64,000 nucleotides of DNA from the NCBI GenBank assembly GCA_033763775.1, contig JANRJW010000010.1, forward strand, positions 124,001-188,000, read 5' to 3'. A model generated the notes under the pieces. The model was given only the letters and a program-made list of their open reading frames with translations, was not told the DNA's origin and did no database searches. Position numbers and translations under genes: made by a program. Source of the DNA: JAJTHB01 sp033763775 (GTDB lineage Bacteria > Pseudomonadota > Alphaproteobacteria > Rickettsiales > SXRF01). Position 1 is the first letter of the stretch. Every line of letters begins with the position of its first letter. This document shows positions 43,366 to 50,536 of this stretch, piece by piece.

Positions 43366-44609
43366 ATATTCTCTCACTAAGCCTTGCTTCGCTCTCGCAG
43401 CGCCGTGTTTCCAGCCTGCTGCTGGTGTTGTTGATGGCACTCGGCGTGGCGATGACCTCGCTCATGCTGCATGTCGGTGAGCGCATATCGCAGCGGCTGA
43501 TGGCGGATGCACGCGGCATTGATCTGGTGGTAGGTGCAAAAGGCAGCCCGCTGCAGCTGATCTTATCGTCGGTGTATCATCTCGATGTGCCCACCGGCAA
43601 TATTCCCAGCTCAGCCATCTTGCAGCTTCGGCGCATGCCGCAGGTGAAGCAGGTGGTGCCGCTGGCGCTGGGTGATAATCTGCGCGGGTTTCGCATTGTT
43701 GGCACCGAGCCATCGTTCCTTGCGCTCTACTCGGCGGAGCTGAAAGAAGGCGTGCTCTGGCAAAAGCCGATGGAAGCCGTGATCGGTGCACAGGTGGCAA
43801 AAGCAGCCGGGCTGTCGCTCGGCAGCCAGTTTGCCGGCAGCCACGGCCTTACCGAAGGCGGCGATGAGCATGGCGATCACCGCTACAGCGTAGTGGGTAT
43901 CTTAAAGCCCACTGGCGGGGTGGTGGATCGGCTGGTGCTGACACCGCTTGAGAGTGTGTGGCAGGTGCATGGCGACCATAGCCACCACGATGATCATGCG
44001 CATGATCACAAGCATGAACACAAACACGATCATGATGAAGACGGGGGCAAACCGAGCGACGAAGTCACGGCGCTGCTGGTGACGTATCGCAGCAAAGCAG
44101 CCGCCTTGCAGCTGCCACGGCAGATTAACCGTGAATCGGCGCTGCAGGCGGCCAGCCCATCCTTTGAAACGGCGCGGCTGCTCAGCCTGATCGGGGTGGG
44201 GGTCGATACCATGAAGCTCTTTGGCGTGCTGCTGGTGGCAATCAGCCTGATTGGCATGCTGGTGGCGCTGATGCAATCGGTCATGCAGCGCCGTTATGAA
44301 ATGGCGCTGATGCGTGCGCTCGGCGCGCGCCGCCGCACATTGCTGCAGTTGGTGCTTTTTGAAGCTGCGCTGGTGCTTGTAGCTGGGTTGCTGCTGGGCG
44401 GGTTCATCAGCCGCTGCGTGCTCATGTTGTTGCCTGGCTTGTCGCCGCAGCTGGCCGCCATGGGGACGTGGCCGCTGGCGCCGATGGGCTCTGAGCTGCT
44501 CATGGCGGGGCTGCTTTTTGCCAGCGGGCTGATGATTTCCCTTTTGCCTGCGATCCTGCTATACCGAAGCGATGTCAGCCGTTTACTTGCCTCTGCTTCG
44601 ATACGTTAG
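43362..44609 (+). CDS. MacB/FtsX-type ABC permease with His-rich extracytoplasmic loop
   Basis: 415 residues. One membrane helix at ~15-35 (SLLLVLLMALGVAMTSLMLH), a large periplasmic domain (~40-285), then three C-terminal helices (LFGVLLVAISLIGMLVALMQ and later), the MacB/LolCE/FtsX topology. The periplasmic domain contains a His/Asp tract at ~205-228 (GDHSHHDDHAHDHKHEHKHD) that should bind zinc or another metal. With the ATPase and the DUF3299 protein this likely forms a trans-envelope exporter or metal-dependent mechanotransmitter under Zur control. Confidence 0.85.
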   Translation: MNILSLSLASLSQRRVSSLLLVLLMALGVAMTSLMLHVGERISQRLMADARGIDLVVGAKGSPLQLILSSVYHLDVPTGNIPSSAILQLRRMPQVKQVVPLALGDNLRGFRIVGTEPSFLALYSAELKEGVLWQKPMEAVIGAQVAKAAGLSLGSQFAGSHGLTEGGDEHGDHRYSVVGILKPTGGVVDRLVLTPLESVWQVHGDHSHHDDHAHDHKHEHKHDHDEDGGKPSDEVTALLVTYRSKAAALQLPRQINRESALQAASPSFETARLLSLIGVGVDTMKLFGVLLVAISLIGMLVALMQSVMQRRYEMALMRALGARRRTLLQLVLFEAALVLVAGLLLGGFISRCVLMLLPGLSPQLAAMGTWPLAPMGSELLMAGLLFASGLMISLLPAILLYRSDVSRLLASASIR

Positions 44610-45096
44610 CGTCATCGCGCTTGTTCTGTGTGTAACGCCGCCAGTGCGCGCGCTGTCGTTTCAGGATGCGCCAACACTTTCGCCCGCGCTGATGGCGCTG
44701 CCCAAAGTGAAGGAAGGGGTGGTGCCATGGCAGATTTTTGCTGAAACCAAGGAAAAGCAGCGCAAGGTGACCTTTCCTGATGGCGGCTTTGCCTATGAGG
44801 TCAGCCCTCAGTTCAGCGAAAAACTAGGAGCCATGGATGGCACAGAAGTCACGCTGTATGGCTTCATGTTTCCTCTCGAACAGAGCAGCAAGCAAGGTAC
44901 ATTTCTGCTGGGGCCATATCCGGCATCCTGCCCGTTTCACTATCACGTCACGCCATCGTTGGTGGTGGAGGTGAAGGCAAAAAAACCGGTTGAATTTTCG
45001 TGGGATCCGCTCACGCTCAGGGGCACACTTCAGCTGGTGCAGCATGATGAAAACGGCATATTTTATTACCTGCGCGATGCGGTGATCATCAACTAG
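44572..45096 (+). CDS. DUF3299 family exported protein of the Zur-linked exporter
   Basis: 174 residues with a signal peptide (LLRYVSVIALVLCVTPPVRA-LS). The mature domain contains LYGFMFPLEQSSKQGTFLLG and PYPASCPFHYHVTPSLVVEV, with Cys and His residues, as in DUF3299 proteins commonly found next to MacB-like transporters in Zur regulons. The start overlaps the permease gene by 38 bp; a closer start is not available in frame without losing the signal peptide. Periplasmic location and a metal-related role are inferred. Confidence 0.82.
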   Translation: MSAVYLPLLRYVSVIALVLCVTPPVRALSFQDAPTLSPALMALPKVKEGVVPWQIFAETKEKQRKVTFPDGGFAYEVSPQFSEKLGAMDGTEVTLYGFMFPLEQSSKQGTFLLGPYPASCPFHYHVTPSLVVEVKAKKPVEFSWDPLTLRGTLQLVQHDENGIFYYLRDAVIIN

Positions 45097-45134
45097 CCCC
45101 TTTTTTTTTCGCCCGGCCGAACTATGTAGACTTT

Positions 45135-45956
45135 ATGTTTGCTCATCTATCATTACGCAGCTGCTTACACATCACCGGCGAAGACGCGGCAGGTTTCCTG
45201 CAAGGGCTGATCAGCAACGATATCCGCAAAGCCGGGCAGGGAGCGCTGATCTACGCCGCCATGCTCTCGCCGCAGGGCAAGTTCCTTCATGATTTTTTTA
45301 TCACCGCGCATGAGGGCGGTTTCCTTGTAGATATCGACGGCGCGCGTGCAGCGGATTTTAAAAAGCGCCTGATGCTTTACCGGCTGCGCTCCAAGGTTGA
45401 GATCGGCGCGCTGCCTCATCAGGTGGTGGCAGGTTGGGGCGGCGAACCAACACCGCCGCACGTGCTTGCTTTTTCTGATCCGCGCCTGCCGCTGCTCGGC
45501 TGGCGCAGCTATGAGCCTTCCGTGGCGCCGGCATCCGCGCATGAGGCGGATTACCACAAGCATCGCATCGGCCTTGGCGTGCCGGATGGCGCACAGGATT
45601 TGCTGGCCGAAAAATCCTTTCTGCTGGAATGGGGCATCGACCAGCTGCATGGGGTGGATTACCAGAAGGGCTGCTATGTCGGGCAGGAAGTCACTGCGCG
45701 CACCCATTATCGCGGGCAGGTGAAAAAAGCGCCGCACATCGTCACAGCAGACCGATCCTTGCCTGCCGCGGGAGCCATCATTTATTGCGGTGAGAAAGAA
45801 GCGGGCGAGCTGCGCTCATCTTCAGGCAGCCAAGGCTTGGCGCTACTTCGGCTTGAAGAGGTTTCGGCTGCTGCGGCGAGCGGTATGCCGCTTCGCGCTG
45901 GGGATGTGGTGCTTTCAACGCGCCTTCCCGACTGGTTTACACTGGCCGATAAATAA
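45135..45956 (+). CDS. ygfZ: YgfZ/IbaG-type folate-binding protein (iron-sulfur cluster assembly factor)
   Basis: 273 residues. GcvT-like fold: FLQGLISNDIRKAGQGALIY, AAMLSPQGKFLHDFF and the diagnostic KGCYVGQEVTARTHYRGQVK, which contains the redox cysteine of the YgfZ/CAF17 family. These proteins bind tetrahydrofolate and help mature or repair certain Fe-S enzymes. It stands alone, 38 bp after the DUF3299 gene and just before yqgE. Confidence 0.92.
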   Translation: MFAHLSLRSCLHITGEDAAGFLQGLISNDIRKAGQGALIYAAMLSPQGKFLHDFFITAHEGGFLVDIDGARAADFKKRLMLYRLRSKVEIGALPHQVVAGWGGEPTPPHVLAFSDPRLPLLGWRSYEPSVAPASAHEADYHKHRIGLGVPDGAQDLLAEKSFLLEWGIDQLHGVDYQKGCYVGQEVTARTHYRGQVKKAPHIVTADRSLPAAGAIIYCGEKEAGELRSSSGSQGLALLRLEEVSAAAASGMPLRAGDVVLSTRLPDWFTLADK

Positions 45957-45970
45957 GCTATGATGAGAGT

Positions 45971-46546
45971 ATGACCATGTCTGATAACACCTCTTCTTTT
46001 CTTGCTGGCAAATTGCTGGTGGCAACGCCCGCTATTCAGGAGGCGCCATTCGTACGCTCGGTGATTTACATGTGTGTGCATAATGCCGAAGGGGCGATGG
46101 GCATCATCACCAACGTGCCGGTGGCAACCGTCAAGCTTAAAGAGATTTTCGACCAGCTTGATATCGATACGGGGCTAACGCTGCCCGATCTGCCAGTACA
46201 TTTCGGTGGGCCGGTGGAGTCATATCGTGGCTTTGTGCTGCACTCAGCGGAGCAGATTCCTCAGGATGCGCTCTATGCCAGTGATGGTATCGTGGTCAGC
46301 GCCAGCGTGAATATCCTGCAGAAAATCGCAAACGGGCAGGGGCCGGAAAAAGGTCTGCTCATGCTTGGCTATGCCGGCTGGGGCGCTGGGCAACTGGAGC
46401 AGGAGATTGAGGGCGGTAGCTGGCTGGTGGTGCCCGCTTCGCGCAGGCTGGTGTTTGAAACCCCCAATGAAGCAAAATGGAATATGGCCACCGCCTCGCT
46501 CGGCTTTGATATTGGGCACTTCTCCACTCAGGTCGGCCACGCCTAG
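45971..46546 (+). CDS. yqgE: YqgE/AlgH family protein (UPF0301)
   Basis: 191 residues matching UPF0301 throughout: LAGKLLVATPAIQEAPFVRS, EGAMGIITNVPV, PVHFGGPVESYRGFVLHS, LLMLGYAGWGAGQLEQEI and GGSWLVVPAS. The structure is known but the biochemical role is unclear; it has been linked to alginate regulation in Pseudomonas. It follows ygfZ by 14 bp. The start is either the ATG at 45971 or the next Met at 45977. Confidence 0.93.
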   Translation: MTMSDNTSSFLAGKLLVATPAIQEAPFVRSVIYMCVHNAEGAMGIITNVPVATVKLKEIFDQLDIDTGLTLPDLPVHFGGPVESYRGFVLHSAEQIPQDALYASDGIVVSASVNILQKIANGQGPEKGLLMLGYAGWGAGQLEQEIEGGSWLVVPASRRLVFETPNEAKWNMATASLGFDIGHFSTQVGHA

Positions 46547-46556
46547 GCTGCGCAGC

Positions 46557-47207
46557 TTAGGCCAGCGCCTCATTAAGCCTTGCCAGATATGCTTCTTTCG
46601 TTATCTCAATAATTCCGAATTGTTTGAGATGGTCGTTCACATATTGCGCATCCAGCAGCGTGTAGCCATGATCACGCAGCTGCTGCACCAGAAATACCAG
46701 CGCCGCCTTGCTGGCGTTGCTGGTGCGGGAGAACATGCTTTCGCCGAAAAAGGCGCGCCCCAGCGACACACCATAAAGCCCGCCGATTAATTCAAATGCG
46801 CCCGGCGAAATCTCCTGATTTCGCCATGGCGCGCCATCGTGCGCGATGGGTTGACGACTCACGCTGTCTACTGACTGCGTCTTCTCGATCCACACCTCCG
46901 CGCTGTGCGCATAGCCCATCTCATGTAATTGGCAGTAAAGGTCAATAATCTCATCATTGATCCAGGTGGAATCGCGCTGGGCGCAAGCACGGATAACCTC
47001 GCTGAATGCCCGGTTCATTGAATAGTGAAATGGGGCTTTTTTTAGGAATTTTTCAAGGCTCCTTGGCACATGAAAATTTTCAAGCGGTATCACGCCGCGC
47101 AGCTCAGGCTCATACCAGCGTATGTCATCGCCATGCCGGCTTTCGGCCATCGGGAAATAGCCCTGCGCATAGGCTTGCAATAATAGATGCGGTGTGAGTT
47201 GTGTCAT
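46557..47207 (-). CDS. aat: Leucyl/phenylalanyl-tRNA--protein transferase with an in-frame repeat insertion
   Basis: 216 residues. Attaches Leu or Phe to N-terminal Arg/Lys of proteins for the N-degron pathway. MTQLTPHLLLQAYAQGYFPM, IRWYEPELRGVIPLENFHVP, SLEKFLKKAPFHYSMNRAFS, and GGLYGVSLGRAFFGESMFSR are family motifs. Between AHSAEVWIEK and GGLYGVS, where the family has only a few residues, there are about 33 extra (TQSVDSVSRQPIAHDG then APWRNQEISPGAFELI). The ATG at 47207 is itself formed by the end of the repeat at 47203-47278. Confidence 0.92.
   Translation of the reverse strand: MTQLTPHLLLQAYAQGYFPMAESRHGDDIRWYEPELRGVIPLENFHVPRSLEKFLKKAPFHYSMNRAFSEVIRACAQRDSTWINDEIIDLYCQLHEMGYAHSAEVWIEKTQSVDSVSRQPIAHDGAPWRNQEISPGAFELIGGLYGVSLGRAFFGESMFSRTSNASKAALVFLVQQLRDHGYTLLDAQYVNDHLKQFGIIEITKEAYLARLNEALA
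46795..46885. repeat. In-frame palindromic repeat inside aat
   Basis: Contains GGCGAAATCTCCTGATTTCG (hairpin 46804-46825), CCATCGTGCGCGATGG, and ACGCTGTCTACTGACTGCGT. The last part resembles the CGTCTACTGACGGCGTC block of the intergenic element at 3043-3158. So a repeat of the intergenic family has an open frame through aat. Confidence 0.8.
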
Positions 47208-47278
47208 CCTGAGCGCAGCGTAGCGGAGCCTAGGGATCTTAAGCAACAATAAGATCCCTCGGCCTTGCTCGGGATGAC
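47203..47278. repeat. 76-bp inverted repeat between aat and the phosphodiesterase gene
   Basis: Begins GTCATCCTGAGCGCAGCGTA, contains AGGGATCTTAAGC and AATAAGATCCCTCGG as complementary arms, and ends CTCGGGATGAC. It is closely similar to the element at 1365-1438. Its left end contains the aat start codon (reverse complement of CAT within GTCATCC). Confidence 0.85.
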
Positions 47279-47282
47279 AGTA

Positions 47283-47966
47283 TTATAGGCGATCCGGATA
47301 ATCAGAAATAATGCCATCGACCCCAAGCGCCTTCAGCTGCGCAATGTCGTTCGGTTCGTTCACCGTCCACGGATAAGTCTGAAGCCCATGCATGCGCAGC
47401 TCGGCCATCACCTCAGCGTTTAACCAGCGATGATGGGGATTGACCGAAGAAAATCCCTGCTGTTTGGCCCAGTTGATATAACCGTTCGCAATCGGCTGGG
47501 TATCATCCGGCGTGGCGCCAATCAAAAGTTCGGGTTGTTTGGCTTTGGCGGCGATCAGCCAGTTGGGATCAAAACCAATCAGCGGCATCTGGTGGTAAGG
47601 CACGCGCTGGGCGGCCTGTTCGTCAATTAGTGCAATTACCTCATCTATCGCTCGCTCATCTTTGATTTCGATAAACAAGGTTGCCTTGCTGGCAAAAGTT
47701 CGAATCACCTCAGCAAGCAGCGGGATCGATTCACCGTGGCCAGCATCAAGATGCTTAAGATTGGTCAGGCTCGTTTCGAAAACAAAACCCGTTCCGTTTG
47801 TGGTACGATCCAGCGTCTCATCATGGATGACGACGGCCTCGCCACTGGCGCAGATGCGAACATCAAACTCCAATGCATTCGCGCCCATTTCAAGCGCTTT
47901 GTTGAACGCCAGCATGGTATTTTCGGGCGCATGGCCCGAGGCGCCGCGATGGGCGATATTAAGCAT
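47283..47966 (-). CDS. ugpQ: Glycerophosphodiester phosphodiesterase (UgpQ/GlpQ family)
   Basis: 227 residues. MLNIAHRGASGHAPENTMLA supplies the HRG...PENT catalytic motif, followed by EFDVRICASGEAVVIHDETL with metal ligands and the HDETLDRTTNGTG signature, and a TIM-barrel C-terminus (QTYPWTVNEPNDI, VDGIISDYPDRL). It hydrolyses glycerophosphodiesters to glycerol 3-phosphate and an alcohol. No signal peptide, so cytoplasmic (UgpQ type). ATG 47966 overlaps the aroQ stop by 8 bp. Confidence 0.93.
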   Translation of the reverse strand: MLNIAHRGASGHAPENTMLAFNKALEMGANALEFDVRICASGEAVVIHDETLDRTTNGTGFVFETSLTNLKHLDAGHGESIPLLAEVIRTFASKATLFIEIKDERAIDEVIALIDEQAAQRVPYHQMPLIGFDPNWLIAAKAKQPELLIGATPDDTQPIANGYINWAKQQGFSSVNPHHRWLNAEVMAELRMHGLQTYPWTVNEPNDIAQLKALGVDGIISDYPDRL

Positions 47967-48399
47967 GAAGCAGCTGCGCCATCGCGCTGATGGCGTATTT
48001 GTAACTATCCGCGCCGAAACCGCAGATAGAGCCCTTAGCGGCTTGCCCAACATACGATATGTGGCGGAATTCTTCACGCCGCAGCGGGTTGGAAAGGTGC
48101 ACCTCAATCACCGGAATAGAAATGGCAAGCAGCGCATCCATGATCGCAACGGATGTGTGGGTGTAAGCACCTGCATTGATAATCAGCCCATGATACTGCG
48201 CCCCCGCCTTCTGAATGCGGGTGATGATCTCGCCTTCGTGGTTGGATTGCCAGCAATCCACCTCCAGCCCGCGGGCACTGGCGGTTTTTCTGCAAATCTC
48301 GTCAATATCGGCCAGCGTCTGATGGCCATAAATATGCGGCTCGCGGCTGCCGAGCATATTGAGGTTAGGACCATTGACGATAAGAATTTTACTAGTCAT
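47959..48399 (-). CDS. aroQ: 3-dehydroquinate dehydratase, type II
   Basis: 146 residues. Shikimate pathway enzyme with the type II signature: ILIVNGPNLNMLGSREPHIY (catalytic Tyr), WQSNHEGEIITRIQ, INAGAYTHTSVAIMDAL, and VIEVHLSNPLRREEFRH (catalytic His). The ATG at 48399 gives MTSKILIVNGPN, the expected N-terminus; an extended frame to 48462 runs into a repeat and is rejected. Confidence 0.96.
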   Translation of the reverse strand: MTSKILIVNGPNLNMLGSREPHIYGHQTLADIDEICRKTASARGLEVDCWQSNHEGEIITRIQKAGAQYHGLIINAGAYTHTSVAIMDALLAISIPVIEVHLSNPLRREEFRHISYVGQAAKGSICGFGADSYKYAISAMAQLLHA

Positions 48400-48424
48400 A
48401 ATTGCTTCTTGGTTAATTACTGCC

Positions 48425-48507
48425 GTCATTGCGAGCGTAGCGAAGCAATCCAGATGTTTCAATCAATAACTGGATCGCCGCGCCTCCTTGCGGCTTCTCG
48501 CAATGAC
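48425..48507. repeat. 83-bp inverted repeat (GTCATTGCGAGCG...CTCGCAATGAC) between aroQ and thiS
   Basis: The arms GTCATTGCGAGCGTAGCGAA and CGGCTTCTCGCAATGAC are complementary; GCAATCCAG / CTGGATCGC form inner arms. This belongs to the very common GTCATTGCGAGCG family. It occupies most of the divergent gap and ends 6 bp before the thiS ATG. Confidence 0.85.
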
Positions 48508-48513
48508 GGAGTT

Positions 48514-48714
48514 ATGCAAATTACACTCAACGGTAAAACTCATCTACTTGATAACGCCTGCACCGTGGCGGCGTTGGTTGAGTCCCTGGGCATCAATGCC
48601 ACCCAGGTGGCAATTGAGAAAAATCAGGTCATTGTCCCGCGCGCTCGCTGGAGTGCTGAACCGCTGGCCGAAGGTGACCGCGTTGAGGTCGTGCGTTTTA
48701 TTGGAGGCGGATAG
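48514..48714 (+). CDS. thiS: Thiamine biosynthesis sulfur carrier protein ThiS
   Basis: 66 residues: MQITLNGKTHLLDNACTVAA, then QVAIEKNQVIVPRARWSAEP and the C-terminal FIGGG, whose terminal glycines are adenylated and thiocarboxylated to carry sulfur for the thiazole ring. The ATG is set by GGAG just after the repeat. The TAG stop shares a base with the GTG of thiG, so the two are coupled. A much longer frame upstream is an artefact. Confidence 0.95.
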   Translation: MQITLNGKTHLLDNACTVAALVESLGINATQVAIEKNQVIVPRARWSAEPLAEGDRVEVVRFIGGG

Positions 48715-49502
48715 TGGATAAGGGATTTTCGATCGCTGGCAAAACCTATCATTCACGCCTGCTGGTGGGCACCGGTAAATACAAAGACCTTGCCGAAACC
48801 AAAGCGGCGATTGAAGCCAGCGGCGCCGAGATTGTCACGGTCGCTATTCGCCGCATCGATCTTGCCAAAAAGGGCGAGGGCAGCCTGCAGGATGTGCTGC
48901 CACCCTCGCGCTACACCTACCTCCCTAATACGGCGGGTTGCTACACGGCAGACGATGCGGTCCGCACGCTTCGTCTGGCGCGCGAGCTGGGCGGCTGGAA
49001 TCTGGTGAAACTGGAAGTGCTGGCCAAGGAAACCAACGAACGAAAAACTCTCTATCCTGATGTGGTGGAAACACTGGAGGCAGCGCGTGAGCTGGTGAAG
49101 GACGGATTCGACGTCATGGCCTACACCAATGATGATCCGATTACCGCAAAGAAGCTCGAGGATATTGGCTGTGTGGCGATCATGCCGCTCGGCGCGCCGA
49201 TTGGCTCCGGCCTTGGCATTCAGAATAAGCTCAATATTCGCATGATTGTGGAGCAGTCGCGCGTGCCGGTGCTGGTGGATGCTGGAGTGGGCACTGCTTC
49301 TGATGCGACGCTGGCCATGGAGCTGGGCTGCGATGGTGTGCTGATGAATACAGCGCTTGCTGAAGCGCAAAATCCCGTGCTGATGGCGCAGGCGATGAGG
49401 CACGCAGTGATGGCGGGGCGCGAGGCTTTCCTCGCTGGCCGCATGAAAGCGCGCAGCTACGCCGATGCCAGCAGCCCGCAAACAGGCATCATCGGCGCTT
49501 GA
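48714..49502 (+). CDS. thiG: Thiazole synthase
   Basis: 262 residues. Forms the thiazole phosphate ring of thiamine from DXP, dehydroglycine and ThiS-COSH. LLVGTGKYKDLAETKAAIEA, LLPNTAGCYTA-like YLPNTAGCYTADDAVRTLRL, the Schiff-base lysine in NLVKLEVLA, MPLGAPIGSGLGI and PVLVDAGVGTASDATLAMEL are present. It starts with GTG overlapping the thiS stop. ThiE, ThiO or ThiF partners are not in the window. Confidence 0.96.
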   Translation: MDKGFSIAGKTYHSRLLVGTGKYKDLAETKAAIEASGAEIVTVAIRRIDLAKKGEGSLQDVLPPSRYTYLPNTAGCYTADDAVRTLRLARELGGWNLVKLEVLAKETNERKTLYPDVVETLEAARELVKDGFDVMAYTNDDPITAKKLEDIGCVAIMPLGAPIGSGLGIQNKLNIRMIVEQSRVPVLVDAGVGTASDATLAMELGCDGVLMNTALAEAQNPVLMAQAMRHAVMAGREAFLAGRMKARSYADASSPQTGIIGA

Positions 49503-50426
49503 TTAAGTAATGCCGCTAGCACGACCATTTATAAAAATAGTATCATATTGGTCAGCAACCGCGCTTAGTACATCCAGATGCCCTTTGAGTCGATCAATGA
49601 TAGATTGATGCTTATCTTCATGATTATTGCCGGAGGGTTTTGTTACCGGGTTATAGCCATGGGTTTCTCTCTCACTTATATCGGCAATAAAATCTTCAAG
49701 CCCATGTTTCGCCGGTGGGGTATTATTATCCGTATCAGGTTTTGGCTTGCTGGTAATTGGCGTTGGTTTGGGGCCATTGAGAATAAAATCAATCTCATCA
49801 ACACTGAGCCCGCGACTTTTCAGCTCAATAACTTTAAGCCGTCGCGCTTTACTATCTGATTTCCTCATGTTTTCGTAGGTTTGTGCTCCCCATGTAATTA
49901 CGTCTGAGAGAGGTGTTGTCAGAGGCTCACTCTTATTGCGGCCATGCTTCCTCAAAAAATCAAGCGTTGCTTTTTCTTCTTCCAGCCTTTCTTGCAGATA
50001 CTGCGTTATATACTTAAAGTGATCCGTTGATTTTCTTTGCAGCTGACTGTTGAGTATGGCATCGCTGGGCGTAGCGGCATCTTCTCTTTTTGGCGCCAGC
50101 ATGTTCAGGCTGCTTGCAATAACGTTTGAATGAACTAATCCAATATCGTTTGCTGGAATGTTTGCGATATCAGTATCTTTTTGAACTAGCAGCTTGTGTT
50201 TCAGGTAGGCGAGATATTCGCCGTATGTTGGAACATCGTCGATTTTGCGCCCCCGTTCTTTTAGCGTATCCCGGCAAAAAAGGTTGGTTTCGCACATAAC
50301 CAGCCGTGTGCGCTCGCAATCCTGAAGCGCAGCGGAAAAAGGTGTGGCTTGGAAGGATTCTAGTTTTTTCAGGTATTCTTCCCGGCGGGGAAGTGGTTTG
50401 CCTTTTGGCGCTGTATTCTCGTCCAT
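49503..50426 (-). CDS. Hypothetical protein downstream of the type IV secretion cluster
   Basis: 307 residues, hydrophilic, no signal peptide or membrane helix. N-terminus MDENTAPKGKPLPRREEYLK; mid-region rich in charged helices (YLQERLEEEKATLDFLRKHG; SKARRLKVIELKSRGLSVDE); a Pro/Lys/Thr-rich linker (KPTPITSKPKPDTDNNTPPA); C-terminus GHLDVLSAVADQYDTIFING. I recognise no family. The neighbouring 10 kb on this strand is a type IV secretion system ending in virD4 111 bp upstream, so it could be a secreted substrate or an accessory factor; that is position-based only. It ends one base after the thiG stop on the other strand. Confidence 0.65.
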   Translation of the reverse strand: MDENTAPKGKPLPRREEYLKKLESFQATPFSAALQDCERTRLVMCETNLFCRDTLKERGRKIDDVPTYGEYLAYLKHKLLVQKDTDIANIPANDIGLVHSNVIASSLNMLAPKREDAATPSDAILNSQLQRKSTDHFKYITQYLQERLEEEKATLDFLRKHGRNKSEPLTTPLSDVITWGAQTYENMRKSDSKARRLKVIELKSRGLSVDEIDFILNGPKPTPITSKPKPDTDNNTPPAKHGLEDFIADISERETHGYNPVTKPSGNNHEDKHQSIIDRLKGHLDVLSAVADQYDTIFINGRASGIT

Positions 50427-50536
50427 GCTCTTATTGCCTTAGATTTCCTATCTTTCAAAACCTAGGCTAGCACAGAAAAATTAATTCTTCTTTGCTCTTT
50501 TCTGCCGCGAAATTATTGATGAAAATCTGTTGGTTA

